Made by a program: the position numbers and the translations under genes. From positions 1 to 24,367 of the forward strand of contig CAMLSA010000047.1 in the NCBI GenBank assembly GCA_946482655.1: 24,367 nt of DNA. The letters are read 5' to 3'. The stretch is from an uncultured Sphingomonas sp. GTDB lineage: Bacteria; Pseudomonadota; Alphaproteobacteria; Sphingomonadales; Sphingomonadaceae. Positions 6,622-15,256 of this stretch are shown here, in pieces (the first letter of the stretch is position 1; each line of letters starts with the position of its first letter). Under the pieces are notes generated by a model, which was not told where the DNA came from, made no database searches, and was given only the letters and a program-made list of their open reading frames with translations.

Positions 6622-7641
6622 TTATGCGAGATGCCGCGCGACATAATCATCGAGCGCGGCGAGGTGGCGGGCGACATCCCCGTCGTCGAGGAAGGAACCT
6701 AGAAAGCTGTTGCGCGCGAGCGTGCTGAAATCCCGCGCATCGAGCTTTCCCGCCGGGATGAGCGCGCGGTAGTTATCGTTCACATAGCCGCCGAAATAGG
6801 CGGGATCGTCCGAATTGATCGTGACGCGCAGACCCAGCCGCAGCATGCGCTCGATCGGATGCGCGTCGATATCGTCGACCACGCACAGCTTGAGATTGGA
6901 GAGCGGACAGATGGTCAGGCTCATCGCCGAGCGTGCCAGCCTTGTGGTCAGCGCGGGATCCTCGAGCGAACGGTTGCCATGATCGAGCCGGTCGACGGCG
7001 AGCAGGTCGAGCGCCTCGTGAATATAAGCGGGCGGTCCCTCCTCCCCGGCATGGGCGACTCGCAGCAGCCCCATCTCGCCGGCTCGGGCGAAGACCCTGG
7101 CGAACTTCGAGGGCGGGTGGCCGAGCTCGGAGGAATCAAGCCCGACCCCGGCGATCCTGTCGAGCCAGGGCTCGGCGGCGTCGAGCGTCGCGAAGGCGGC
7201 ATCCTCGTCGAGGTGACGCAGGAAACAGAGGATCAGCTTGGAGGTCAGGCCATGCTTCGCCTTCGCCTCGGCCATGCCGGCAAGCAGCCCGTCCGCTACA
7301 ACCTGAAAGGGGATCCCGCGATCGGTGTGGGTCTGCGGGTCGAAGAAGATCTCGGCATGGCGGACGGTGTCGGCGGCGGCGCGGTCGAAATAGGCGGTGG
7401 CGAGATCGCGGAAATCCTCCTCCGTGCGCAGCACGTCCGCGCCTTGATAATAGATGTCGAGAAAGTCCTGCAGCCGGGAGAAGCTGTAGGCGCCTCGCAG
7501 CTCCTCGACGCTTGCGAAGGGGATGGCGATGCGGTTGCGCCGGGCGAGTTCGAACATCTGCTCGGGCTCGAGGCTGCCCTCGATATGAAGGTGCAGCTCG
7601 GCCTTGGGCAGGCCCGCGACGAAGGGGGCGAGATCGGTCAT
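6622..7641 (-). CDS. Adenine deaminase (adenosine deaminase superfamily)
   Basis: A 339-residue zinc amidohydrolase. Metal and catalytic residues are visible: His17 and His19 (HLHIEG), His197 and Glu200 (HAGEE), His221 (LDHGN), Asp278-Asp279 (NSDDP). Such genes are usually labelled adenosine deaminase. However, the segments SDDPAYFGGY, HAEIFFDPQTHT and LILCFLR match the subgroup shown to deaminate adenine (fungal Aah1 and Pseudomonas PA0148 type), whereas true adenosine deaminases usually carry NTDDP followed by a different sequence. The predicted reaction is adenine to hypoxanthine plus ammonia. The adjacent phosphoribosyltransferase would then make IMP. The start at 7641 follows AGAAGAG; the upstream in-frame extension has no homology. 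First gene of the three-gene minus-strand operon; a weak TTGAGA lies in the 163-base gap upstream. Confidence 0.88.
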   Translation of the reverse strand: MTDLAPFVAGLPKAELHLHIEGSLEPEQMFELARRNRIAIPFASVEELRGAYSFSRLQDFLDIYYQGADVLRTEEDFRDLATAYFDRAAADTVRHAEIFFDPQTHTDRGIPFQVVADGLLAGMAEAKAKHGLTSKLILCFLRHLDEDAAFATLDAAEPWLDRIAGVGLDSSELGHPPSKFARVFARAGEMGLLRVAHAGEEGPPAYIHEALDLLAVDRLDHGNRSLEDPALTTRLARSAMSLTICPLSNLKLCVVDDIDAHPIERMLRLGLRVTINSDDPAYFGGYVNDNYRALIPAGKLDARDFSTLARNSFLGSFLDDGDVARHLAALDDYVARHLA

Positions 7642-7794
7642 ATTCTCTTCTCGTACAGCAAGATCAGCCTCCTGCCAGCCTGATGAAGCGCGACCTTCAG
7701 CGCGGCGAGCACAACGTCCGGGGGATCGACAAGAAAGCAATGTCTTAATGTCTCAAAGCCTCTCCGATCCAGCTGTCCGAATCGCCGTGCGTCT

Positions 7795-7810
7795 GGCTGA
7801 CCGGTCAGCC
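7795..7810 (-). terminator. 16-bp palindrome at the end of the transporter gene
   Basis: GGCTGA-CCGG-TCAGCC is a perfect 16-base palindrome. It overlaps the TGA stop (7807-7805) of the symporter-like gene. It could form a six-pair hairpin and end transcription, but no run of T follows, so a regulatory or chance palindrome is possible. Confidence 0.3.
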
Positions 7811-8791
7811 ATCCTCGCGCAGCTCACGCCGGTAGCGCGCCGCGACCACCGCGCAGACGAACAGCTGGAGCTGGTGGAAGATCATCACCGGCAGGATGAT
7901 CACGCCCACCTGGGCGGGGGCGAAGATCGCGCCGGCCATAGGCACGCCCGACACCAGGCTCTTCTTCGATCCGCAGAACAGCAGCACGATCTCGTCGCCC
8001 CGAGGCAGGCTGAGCCGGCGCGCGACGAACAGGTTGACGGCCATGACGATCGCGAGCAGCAGCGCGCTGATCAGCAGGATCACGACCACGTCGATTGCCT
8101 CGGTCCGCCGCCATATACCGCCGACCACCGCCGCGCTGAACGCGGTGTAGACCACCAGCAGGATTGACGTCCGATCGATCGGCATCAGCACGCGCTTGTG
8201 GCGGTCGAGGAAGTCCGCGATCAGCGGGCGCAGCAGATGGCCCGCGATGAACGGCAGCAGCAATTGCATCATGATCGCGTCTATCGCGTCCAGCGAGACG
8301 CCCGGCGCGCTACCCTCGACCTGGATCAGCAGGCCGACCATCAGCGGCGTAAGGACGATGCCCGTGATGTTCGACAGCGAGGCGCTGCACACCGCGGCAG
8401 GCACGTTGCCGCCTGCCATCGCGGTGAATGCGATCGACGACTGCACCGTCGAGGGGAGCAGCGTCAGATAAAGCACGCCCGACAATATTTCCGGCGTGGT
8501 GAGCCCCTGCGCGCCTTCGGCCACCATCCAGCCGAGGACCGGGAACAGCGCGAAGGAGGAGGCGAGGACGAGCAGATGAAGCCGCCAGTTGCCGATCCCG
8601 GCGAGGATCGCCTCGCGCGACAATTTGGCGCCGTGGAGGAAGAATAGCAGGGTGATCGCGACGTCGGTCGCCCAGCCGAACAGCGGCACTCCACTGCCCC
8701 GCGCCGGCAGCAGCGAGGCGAGGACCATCACCACGATCAGCAGAGCGAGGAAGGGATCGAGCCCTTTGAGCAGGCGGGCGGCAACGGACAT
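7805..8791 (-). CDS. Bile acid:sodium symporter (BASS/SBF-like) family transporter
   Basis: A 328-residue very hydrophobic inner-membrane protein with about ten predicted transmembrane segments (the first is FLALLIVVMVLASLLP). It matches the SBF-like group (YchE/SLC10A7 type): ATDVAITLLFFLHGAKLS near the start, LYLTLLPSTVQSSIAFTAMAGGNVPAAVCSASLSN around the first crossover, and VLLFCGSKKSLVSGVPMA near the end. It would couple sodium to movement of an organic anion; the substrate is unknown. The ATG at 8791 was chosen because it starts the homology, but no clear ribosome-binding site precedes it. A TTGACG (8827-8822) and a TACACA (8806-8801) spaced by 15 bases upstream are a weak promoter candidate. 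Divergent from the alpha/beta hydrolase. Confidence 0.85.
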   Translation of the reverse strand: MSVAARLLKGLDPFLALLIVVMVLASLLPARGSGVPLFGWATDVAITLLFFLHGAKLSREAILAGIGNWRLHLLVLASSFALFPVLGWMVAEGAQGLTTPEILSGVLYLTLLPSTVQSSIAFTAMAGGNVPAAVCSASLSNITGIVLTPLMVGLLIQVEGSAPGVSLDAIDAIMMQLLLPFIAGHLLRPLIADFLDRHKRVLMPIDRTSILLVVYTAFSAAVVGGIWRRTEAIDVVVILLISALLLAIVMAVNLFVARRLSLPRGDEIVLLFCGSKKSLVSGVPMAGAIFAPAQVGVIILPVMIFHQLQLFVCAVVAARYRRELREDG

Positions 8792-8832
8792 CGTTGCGCG
8801 TGTGTAGGGCGAGGCCGCGTGCGTCAATCCCT

Positions 8833-8853
8833 CTCCCCGCCGCCAGCGGGGAG
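8833..8853. repeat. REP-like palindromic hairpin between divergent genes
   Basis: Arms CTCCCCGC and GCGGGGAG pair perfectly over eight bases around a five-base loop (CGCCA), next to CAATCCCT. This resembles the CCCTCTCCC...GGGAGAGGG palindromes scattered between genes in many sphingomonad genomes. Only one copy is seen in this window, so its repeat status is recollection plus inference. Confidence 0.45.
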
Positions 8854-8879
8854 TTTGGATGTCGGCTCGACAGCCCAAA
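8854..8879. promoter_or_regulatory. Interrupted dyad between the transporter and the hydrolase
   Basis: Two nested five-base arm pairs, TTTGG with CCAAA (outer) and TGTCG with CGACA (inner), surround GCT; a one-base and a two-base bulge separate the pairs. It lies between the divergent starts (8791 and 8903), where a shared operator would be expected. No regulator gene is adjacent. Confidence 0.3.
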
Positions 8880-8902
8880 TCTTCCATCCTACCTCACATG
8901 CC

Positions 8903-9769
8903 ATGATCTCCCCCCGTACCTTCACCGTCACCTCGGCCCGGCTCAAGCTCAACATCGTCGAATGGGGCGACGCGGCGGCCCCGCCGCTGATCCTCCAGCA
9001 TGGCGGGCGGGATCACGCGCGGAGCTGGGATCCGATCGCGGGCACCTTCGCGGCAGACTATCGTGTCATCGCGCCTGACCTGCGTGGACATGGCGACAGC
9101 GACTGGTCGGGCGACGGCAGCTATGACATGGTCGATTTCGTCCAGGATTTTTCGGCCTTGACGAACGCGCTTGCCCTGCCGCCCTGCGCGATGATCGGCC
9201 ATTCCCTCGGCGGCAACATCATCACGCGGTTCGCGGGCCTCTATCCCGACCGGGTGAGCCGGCTCGTCAACATCGAGGGGCTGGGATTCTCGCCCGCGCT
9301 CGCCGCCGAGCGCGAGGCGCGCGACGAAATCGAGGTGCTGCGCGAGGTGATCGAGGCACGCGCGAAGCGCGCAACGCGGATGGCGCGGAGCTTTCCGGAT
9401 CTGGCGGCGCTCGTGGCGCGGATGCGCGCCGCCGGCGAGCGGCTCAGCCCCGAGTTCGCCGAACATCTCGCCCGCCATGCGGCGCGGCGCAGTGCGGACG
9501 GCAGCCGCACCATCAAGCATGATCCGGCGATGGGCGATCCCGCGCCGTTCGACATCCCCATCGAGACCAAATATCGCCTTTGGGCGGCGATCACCTGCCC
9601 TGTGCTGCTCTGCTATGGCGCGCGGAGCTGGGCTTCGAATCCCGCGGCCGACGGCCGTGCCAGTCATTTCCGCAACGCCCGCGTCGAGCTGTTCGAGAAT
9701 GCCGGTCATTGGGTCCATCATGACCGCCGGGCCGACTTCGTCGCGATCGTGCGGGAGTTTCTTCGCTGA
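8903..9769 (+). CDS. Alpha/beta hydrolase
   Basis: A 288-residue serine hydrolase. The oxyanion segment is LQHGGRDHARSW at about residues 31-42, and the strand-turn DLRGHGDSDW at 59-68 is typical. The nucleophile elbow is GHSLGG with Ser101, and the catalytic His is probably His269 (AGHWVHHD). Likely an esterase, lactonase or C-C bond hydrolase; substrate unknown. No signal peptide is seen, so it is cytoplasmic. The ATG at 8903 fits the family start; there is no Shine-Dalgarno sequence. A GTG at 8819 would add 28 residues derived from the hairpin region and is unlikely. Divergent from the BASS transporter, which could supply or export its substrate or product. Confidence 0.87.
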   Translation: MISPRTFTVTSARLKLNIVEWGDAAAPPLILQHGGRDHARSWDPIAGTFAADYRVIAPDLRGHGDSDWSGDGSYDMVDFVQDFSALTNALALPPCAMIGHSLGGNIITRFAGLYPDRVSRLVNIEGLGFSPALAAEREARDEIEVLREVIEARAKRATRMARSFPDLAALVARMRAAGERLSPEFAEHLARHAARRSADGSRTIKHDPAMGDPAPFDIPIETKYRLWAAITCPVLLCYGARSWASNPAADGRASHFRNARVELFENAGHWVHHDRRADFVAIVREFLR

Positions 9770-9812
9770 TCGCGCCTGACCGGTCGACGCTCCCCTCGCG
9801 AAGGAGTTATCG

Positions 9813-9837
9813 ATCTACTCAATCTATCTGAGCAGAT
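9813..9837. promoter_or_regulatory. 25-bp dyad upstream of ahpC, possible OxyR/LysR-type operator
   Basis: Arms ATCTACTCA and TGAGCAGAT match in eight of nine positions as an inverted repeat around a seven-base AATCTATC-like centre. It is 68 bases upstream of the ahpC ATG, the usual place for activator binding just ahead of the -35 region. ahpC is controlled by OxyR in many proteobacteria, which makes a peroxide regulator the leading guess. The sequence does not match the classical E. coli ATAG-N7-CTAT pattern well, so the identity of the regulator is open. Confidence 0.45.
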
Positions 9838-9904
9838 TAATTAATTTTGCCTGGTCCATTCGGCTTCCTATGTGGCGCAGGCCACCTCAACCTAGGGAGC
9901 TTAC

Positions 9905-10468
9905 ATGAGCCTCGTAAATACCCCCATCAAGCCGTTCTCGGCCACCGCATTCAAGCAGGGCAAGTTCGTCGACGTCACCGACGCCGACGTGAAGGGCAAA
10001 TGGGCCGTCTTCTTCTTCTATCCGGCCGACTTCACCTTCGTCTGCCCGACCGAACTGGAGGACCTGGCCGACATCTACCCAACCCTCCAGAACATGGGCG
10101 TCGAAGTCTATTCGGTTTCGACCGACACGCATTTCTGCCACAAGGCGTGGCACGACACCTCGCCTGCGATCGGCAAGATCAGCTATTATATGCTGGGCGA
10201 CCAGAACCACAGCCTCTCGAACAATTTCGAGATTCTGCGCGAGGGCGTCGGCCTCGCCGATCGCGGCACCTTCGTCGTCGATCCGGATGGCGTCATCCAG
10301 CTCGTCGAGATCACGCCCGAAGGCGTGGGCCGTAACGCCGCCGAGCTGCTGCGCAAGATCAAAGCGCTGCAATACTGGGCGAGTCACCCGGGCGAGGTCT
10401 GCCCCGCCAAATGGGAAGAAGGTGAGCAGACGCTCGCGCCGTCGCTCGACCTCGTCGGCAAGATCTGA
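9905..10468 (+). CDS. ahpC: Alkyl hydroperoxide reductase subunit C (2-Cys peroxiredoxin)
   Basis: A 187-residue typical AhpC, the standard length. The peroxidatic cysteine is Cys47 in DFTFVCPTE, and the resolving cysteine is Cys166 in GEVCPAKW. It reduces hydrogen peroxide and organic peroxides in the cytoplasm, and the resulting disulfide is re-reduced by AhpF. The start follows AGGGAG (9894-9899). A weak promoter candidate (TTGCCT at 9847 with TATGTG 16 bases on) lies just downstream of the dyad. ahpF follows 73 bases later behind a strong hairpin, an arrangement expected to give more AhpC than AhpF. Confidence 0.97.
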   Translation: MSLVNTPIKPFSATAFKQGKFVDVTDADVKGKWAVFFFYPADFTFVCPTELEDLADIYPTLQNMGVEVYSVSTDTHFCHKAWHDTSPAIGKISYYMLGDQNHSLSNNFEILREGVGLADRGTFVVDPDGVIQLVEITPEGVGRNAAELLRKIKALQYWASHPGEVCPAKWEEGEQTLAPSLDLVGKI

Positions 10469-10477
10469 ACCGTCTGC

Positions 10478-10501
10478 CACGGGGCCCTTCGGGGCCCCGT
10501 G
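10478..10501 (+). terminator. Strong hairpin between ahpC and ahpF
   Basis: CACGGGGCCC and GGGCCCCGTG pair perfectly over ten bases around a TTCG tetraloop, nine bases after the ahpC stop. There is no following T-run, so it may be a partial terminator or an RNA-stabilising 3' end that lets some transcription reach ahpF. The stem is nearly all G and C and the loop class is exceptionally stable. Confidence 0.7.
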
Positions 10502-10541
10502 CACTCCTAATCCATTTGCGTAATCGATAGCGGAGCCCGCC

Positions 10542-12125
10542 ATGTTGGACGCCACCATCAAGAGCCAGTTGCAATCCTATATGGGCAATATCAGGCAGCC
10601 CATCGAGCTCGTGCCGTCGCTCGACGACAGCGCCAAGGCCGCCGAGCTGCGCCAGCTCCTGGTCGAGATCGCGGGCTTGAGCGACATGGTGACGCTCGCT
10701 GCAGAGACGGACGATGCCCGCCGCCCCAGCTTCCTGATCCGCCGTGCCGGCACCGATGTCGGCGTGCGCTTCGCCGGCATCCCGCTCGGCCACGAATTCA
10801 CCTCGCTCGTGCTCGCCCTGCTCCAGGTCGGGGGTCATCCGCCCAAGGTGAGCGACGAGGTCATCGAGACCGTCAAGGCGCTCGACGGCGACTTCCGGTT
10901 CGAAACCTATTTCTCGCTGTCCTGCCAGAACTGCCCCGATGTGGTGCAGGCGCTCAATCTGATGAGCGTGCTCAATCCGCGTATCCGTCACATCTCGATC
11001 GACGGCGCGTTGTTCAAGGATGAGATCGACGGCCGCAAGGTCATGGCGGTACCGTCCATCTATCTGAACGGCGAGCTGTTCGCTTCGGGCCGAATGGACG
11101 TCGAGCAGATCCTCGCCAAGTTCGATACCGGCGCGGTTGCCCGCGCCGCTGAGAGAATCGCTGCCAAGGAGCCGTTCGACGTGCTCGTCGTCGGTGGCGG
11201 TCCAGCGGGCGCCGCTGCCGCCATCTATTCCGCGCGCAAGGGCATCCGCACCGGGGTTGTCGCCGAGCGCTTCGGCGGGCAGGTGCTCGATACGATGGGC
11301 ATCGAGAATTTCATATCGGTCTCGCATACCGAGGGGCCCAGGCTCGGGGCCCAGCTCGAGCAGCACGTCAAGGATTACGATGTCGACATCATGAACCTGC
11401 AGCGCGTGAGCGAGCTGATCCCCGCCGAGGTGCCAGGCGGCTATGCCGAGCTGCGGCTCGAAAGCGGCGCCAGCCTCAAGGCAAGGTCGGTCGTACTGGC
11501 GACTGGCGCCCGCTGGCGGACGATGGACGTTCCCGGCGAGGAGGAATATCGCAACAAGGGCGTGGCCTATTGCCCGCATTGCGACGGACCGCTGTTCAAG
11601 GGCAAGCGCGTCGCGGTGATCGGCGGCGGCAACAGCGGCGTCGAGGCGGCGATCGATCTGGCCGGCATCGTCCGCCATGTCACGCTTATCGAGTTCGACG
11701 CGCAGCTGCGCGCCGACGCCGTGCTCCAGCGCAAGCTGTTCAGCCTGCCCAACGTCACCGTGATCACCTCCGCGCTCACGACCGAGGTTCATGGCGATGG
11801 TGACAAGGTGACCGGCCTGACCTGGCGCGACCGCGGGAACGACCAGTCGCATCGCATCGAGCTGGAGGGTATCTTTGTCCAGATCGGCTTGGTGCCCAAC
11901 ACCGGATTTCTGACCGGCGCCGTGGCGCTCAGCCCGCGCGGCGAGATCGAGGTCGATCACCGCGCCCAGACTTCGCAGCCCGGCATCTTCGCCGCGGGCG
12001 ACGTGACGACCGTGCCCTACAAGCAGATCGTCATCGCGATGGGCCAGGGCTCGACCGCGGCGCTTTCGGCCTTCGACTATCTGGTCCGGCTGGCGCCCGA
12101 GGAGGATCGGGCCGAGGCGGCCTAG
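10542..12125 (+). CDS. ahpF: Alkyl hydroperoxide reductase subunit F
   Basis: A 527-residue flavoprotein disulfide reductase of standard AhpF length. The N-terminal tandem thioredoxin-like domain (about 1-200) carries the redox pair Cys128-Cys131 (SCQNCPD). The thioredoxin-reductase-like part has the FAD motif [12 protein letters not shown] near 217-227, an active-site pair Cys344-Cys347 (CPHCDG), the NAD(P)H motif [12 protein letters not shown], and the C-terminal FAD segment GIFAAGDVT. It passes electrons from NADH to AhpC. The ATG has GCGGAG upstream. Its TAG stop is shared within CTAG with the convergent nuclease-fold gene. Confidence 0.97.
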   Translation: MLDATIKSQLQSYMGNIRQPIELVPSLDDSAKAAELRQLLVEIAGLSDMVTLAAETDDARRPSFLIRRAGTDVGVRFAGIPLGHEFTSLVLALLQVGGHPPKVSDEVIETVKALDGDFRFETYFSLSCQNCPDVVQALNLMSVLNPRIRHISIDGALFKDEIDGRKVMAVPSIYLNGELFASGRMDVEQILAKFDTGAVARAAERIAAKEPFDVLVVGGGPAGAAAAIYSARKGIRTGVVAERFGGQVLDTMGIENFISVSHTEGPRLGAQLEQHVKDYDVDIMNLQRVSELIPAEVPGGYAELRLESGASLKARSVVLATGARWRTMDVPGEEEYRNKGVAYCPHCDGPLFKGKRVAVIGGGNSGVEAAIDLAGIVRHVTLIEFDAQLRADAVLQRKLFSLPNVTVITSALTTEVHGDGDKVTGLTWRDRGNDQSHRIELEGIFVQIGLVPNTGFLTGAVALSPRGEIEVDHRAQTSQPGIFAAGDVTTVPYKQIVIAMGQGSTAALSAFDYLVRLAPEEDRAEAA

Positions 12126-13279
12126 CTGGTGCGCGGCAGATCGAGATCGACATAGAGGGCGGCGTGGTCGGACGCCGCCTGGTTTTCGTTCGTGATCTCA
12201 GGCAGGTGCGGGAACAGGGTGCCATGTTTGCCGCCCCATACGCCCGCTCGATAGACGCCCCCTCCGCGCACCAGATCGTAGAGATCCGGCGACAGCAGGA
12301 TATAGTCGATCTTCTGGCTGGCCGTGCCGTTGGCATAGGTGCCGGGCCTGCCGTCCGAGACGAAATCGGGATGGCTGCTTATGTCGCGCAGGGACGATCC
12401 ATCACGGAGCAGCGGCGATAGCGGATCGCTGTCGGGCGTGTCGTTGAGATCCCCGGCCACCACCACGTAGCGCGCTCCGCCGTCGATCAGCCCGTCATAG
12501 ATTTCGCGCACACGCTGCGCCTGCAGCTTGCGCTTGGCATTGGACTCGCGCGGCCGGCCATATCCCTTGCTCTTGAAGTGGTTGAGCAGGACGATCAACG
12601 TCTCGCCATCGGGCAATCTGAGGTGGAATTCGGGACAGTCGCGGCTGAATGTGATCCCGTTGTCGCTCCGGTCGTCGACATGGCTGCGGACGAAATCAAC
12701 CTCGATCGGCGTACGGCACAGCAGGCCGACATCGATGCCGCGATCGTCATTGCCGTCGATCAGCATCATGTGATCGTAGTTGATGCCGGCGATCGGCCGC
12801 AGAACCTGCTCGCCGAAGCGCAGGAGCGAAATCCTGTCGTCGGCTTCGACGACCGCCACGATGTCGGCATTCACATCGCCTATCACGCGCGCGGTGTTCT
12901 GGGTCGCGACTTCGTTGACCGCTTCGGTCTTGAGCTCGATCCAGCCGATCCAGTCGTCGCGGCCCGCGGCGATCACCTCGACCGGGCGTCCCTTGGGCCG
13001 CTTGAGCAATTGGCCGCGATTGCGGCGCAGGATGACGAATTTGTTGTCGTCCGAGCGCAGCAGGCCGAGGATGTCCAGGGCCGACAGGATCTCCCGCTTG
13101 ATCTCATCCGAGTAGCTCGGCTCGGCGATCAGCGCATTCAACCGCGCGACGGCATCGAGCGTGTCGCGCGCCGCGGCCATCCGGGAGTCGCCCGATCCGT
13201 CCTCGACCCATTCGTTCTGGTTCAGGATGCGCGCGCGGGCGAAGAGATTCTCGACATTGTAGCTTGCGAGCCGGATCAT
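12122..13279 (-). CDS. Endonuclease/exonuclease/phosphatase family protein
   Basis: A 385-residue cytoplasmic protein of the DNase I/ExoIII-fold superfamily. Visible metal and catalytic elements are SYNVENLF near the N-terminus (Glu10), [35 protein letters not shown] and the C-terminal [10 protein letters not shown] (Asp371-His372). These fit a divalent-metal phosphodiesterase or phosphatase, either a nuclease or a lipid/inositol phosphatase-like enzyme; the substrate is not deducible. Residues about 25-120 form an insertion relative to short family members. No signal peptide. The ATG at 13279 follows GGGGGAAA. It converges on ahpF with a four-base stop overlap and no intervening terminator. 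Confidence 0.87.
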   Translation of the reverse strand: MIRLASYNVENLFARARILNQNEWVEDGSGDSRMAAARDTLDAVARLNALIAEPSYSDEIKREILSALDILGLLRSDDNKFVILRRNRGQLLKRPKGRPVEVIAAGRDDWIGWIELKTEAVNEVATQNTARVIGDVNADIVAVVEADDRISLLRFGEQVLRPIAGINYDHMMLIDGNDDRGIDVGLLCRTPIEVDFVRSHVDDRSDNGITFSRDCPEFHLRLPDGETLIVLLNHFKSKGYGRPRESNAKRKLQAQRVREIYDGLIDGGARYVVVAGDLNDTPDSDPLSPLLRDGSSLRDISSHPDFVSDGRPGTYANGTASQKIDYILLSPDLYDLVRGGGVYRAGVWGGKHGTLFPHLPEITNENQAASDHAALYVDLDLPRTS

Positions 13280-13605
13280 CGTTTCCCCCGCGTGAGCCGT
13301 GTTTGCGCTTGATCACATGCCGGCTTCCGCTGCCGATCGACTCACCTTAGCCGAGTATCAGCCGAATGTGGAATTTCAGGGAAATACCTGCCGTCAGCCA
13401 GCACCGTCGGGCGTGCCGCGGCGCCTTGCCGGCAACACCGGTCGTCGATGAATCTGCCGGCGAACTCATAGCGGGTCGCACATTTTCAACCAATTCACAG
13501 CTGTGCGATTGACGCTTTTAAAACCTGTTACTACCCCAGGCCCAAGGCCAACCAGAGGTGCGGAGTCGCAGAGCAGCGTTCCCCCCGTCCGCAGAGGATC
13601 CCAAG
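13280..13605. other. Intergenic region between divergent nuclease-fold and aldehyde dehydrogenase genes
   Basis: About 326 bases with no supported gene. It must hold both divergent promoters. On the plus strand TTGACG at 13509-13514 is a -35 candidate, followed by AT-rich TTTTAAAA and a poor -10 around 13529-13537 (TTACTACCC). A perfect ten-base palindrome CACAGCTGTG (13496-13505) sits directly upstream and could be an operator. TTGCCGGCAA near 13427 is another ten-base palindrome. None is strong enough to name a regulator. Confidence 0.4.
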
Positions 13606-15087
13606 ATGAGCACGACCTCCGTTACCGACGCGATCCGTCATCCCGACAAATTCTTCATCGGCGGCGATTGGGTCGATCCCTCGTCTGACGCGGTGATCGA
13701 GGTCAAGGACAGCTCGACCGAGGAGACCTTCCTCACTGTCGCGGCCGCGCAGAAAGCCGATGTCGAGCGTGCCGTCGCCTCCGCGCGTCGTACCTTCGAT
13801 CAGACCGACTGGTCGCTCCTCAAGCCAGCCGAGCGCGCCGTGTGGCTCCGCAAGATCGCCGATGCCTGGGCCTCGCGCTCGGACGCCGCCGCCGACGGCT
13901 GGACCGCCGAGACGGGCGTGCTGCGCTCGATGAGCGCCCACAACTCGGCCATGCTTGCCGGCATCTTCAACAAATATGCCGAGCTTGCCGATAATTTCGC
14001 CTGGCAGACCCGGCATGTCTCCGAGGAAGGCCTGCCTTCGCTGATCGTCAAGGAAGCGGTGGGCGTCGTCGCGGCGATCATCCCATGGAATGCCCCCGCG
14101 ATGCTGATGGCGCACAAGGTGGCTCCGGCACTGATGGCGGGCTGCACCGTAGTGCTCAAGGCCTCGCCCGAGGCGCCGAGCAGCGCCTATCTGCTGGCCG
14201 ACATCTGCAAGGAGATCGGCCTCCCCGCCGGCGTGTTCAACATCCTGACCGCCGATCGAGAGGTCTCCGAGCTGCTCGTCCGCCATCCCGACATCGACAA
14301 GGTGAGCTTCACCGGCTCGACCGCGGCCGGCCGCAAGATCGCTTCGATCTGCGGCGAGCGGATCGTCCGTTGCACGCTCGAGCTTGGTGGCAAGTCGCCT
14401 GGCCTCGTCCTCGACGATGCGGACCTCGCCAATGCGGCGGCGAAGATCGCCCAGTTCGCACCGCTGATGGCCGGTCAAGTCTGCTCGTCGCTGACCCGCA
14501 TCATCGTCAGCGAGAAGCGGCATGACGATTTCGTCGACGCGCTGAGCTCGGCCTTCGGCGCGATCAAGGTCGACGATCCCTTCAAGATGGACTCGCAGAT
14601 GGGCCCGCTCGCCACCGAGGTTCAGCGCGACCGCGTGCTCGGCTATATCGAGAAGGGCAGAGCCGAGGGCGCCCGGCTGGCGCTCGGCGGCGGCCGCCCG
14701 GCCCATCTCAACCGCGGCTATTTCGTCGAGCCGACGGTGTTCGCTAATGTCGACAACAGCTTCACGATCGCCCGCGAGGAGATTTTCGGTCCGGTCCTGA
14801 GCGTTATCCCGGCACGTGATGAGGAGCAGGCGATCGCGATCGCCAACGACACTATCTTCGGTCTCAACGCGAGCGTCTTCACCAACGATCCCGAGAAGGC
14901 CTACTCGATCGGCCGCCGCCTCCGGGCGGGCACGGTTGGCCATAACGGCTTCAAGACCGACTTCAGCCTCGCCTTCGGCGGATTCAAGCAGTCGGGCATC
15001 GGCCGTGAAGGCTTCCTCGAGGGCATCCACTCCTATGTTGAGTCGAAAACGATGATCTTCGACGAGATGCCGGCAAGCCAGGCTTGA
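13606..15087 (+). CDS. NAD(P)-dependent aldehyde dehydrogenase
   Basis: A 493-residue member of the aldehyde dehydrogenase superfamily. Key residues: Asn162 in IIPWNAP, cofactor-binding Lys185 in VVLKASPEAP, the FTGSTAAG loop (about 235-242), general base Glu259 in ELGGKSPG and nucleophile Cys293 in GQVCSSLTR. It oxidises an aldehyde to the acid in the cytoplasm. The ATG at 13606 follows AGAGGATC; an upstream start at 13558 adds non-homologous residues. Near a PQQ alcohol dehydrogenase and a TonB receptor, it is a reasonable next step for an aldehyde formed in the periplasm, but the genes are not in one transcript. After the TGA the same frame stays open for about 40 codons. Confidence 0.94.
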   Translation: MSTTSVTDAIRHPDKFFIGGDWVDPSSDAVIEVKDSSTEETFLTVAAAQKADVERAVASARRTFDQTDWSLLKPAERAVWLRKIADAWASRSDAAADGWTAETGVLRSMSAHNSAMLAGIFNKYAELADNFAWQTRHVSEEGLPSLIVKEAVGVVAAIIPWNAPAMLMAHKVAPALMAGCTVVLKASPEAPSSAYLLADICKEIGLPAGVFNILTADREVSELLVRHPDIDKVSFTGSTAAGRKIASICGERIVRCTLELGGKSPGLVLDDADLANAAAKIAQFAPLMAGQVCSSLTRIIVSEKRHDDFVDALSSAFGAIKVDDPFKMDSQMGPLATEVQRDRVLGYIEKGRAEGARLALGGGRPAHLNRGYFVEPTVFANVDNSFTIAREEIFGPVLSVIPARDEEQAIAIANDTIFGLNASVFTNDPEKAYSIGRRLRAGTVGHNGFKTDFSLAFGGFKQSGIGREGFLEGIHSYVESKTMIFDEMPASQA

Positions 15088-15256
15088 GCGTTCACCCAGG
15101 GGCTTGCGGCGCCTTCGGGATTCGCCGGCTTCTCGCCCGAACAGATCCACAGCACCTATCGGATCGGTCTCGGCTCGAAGCGCGACTTCACGGACGGGCC
15201 GGAATAGTTGCTGCGGTTTCGCTGATCACGGCCGCGAGGAAACGCGCCGAATCGGA

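Noticed and set aside
7638..7805. A minus-strand frame ending in ATGA overlap with the adenine deaminase start, reading HCFLVDPPDVVLAALK
   Set aside because: The overlap looks like coupling and the end looks protein-like, but there is no usable start codon or ribosome-binding site and the first half has poor codon bias.
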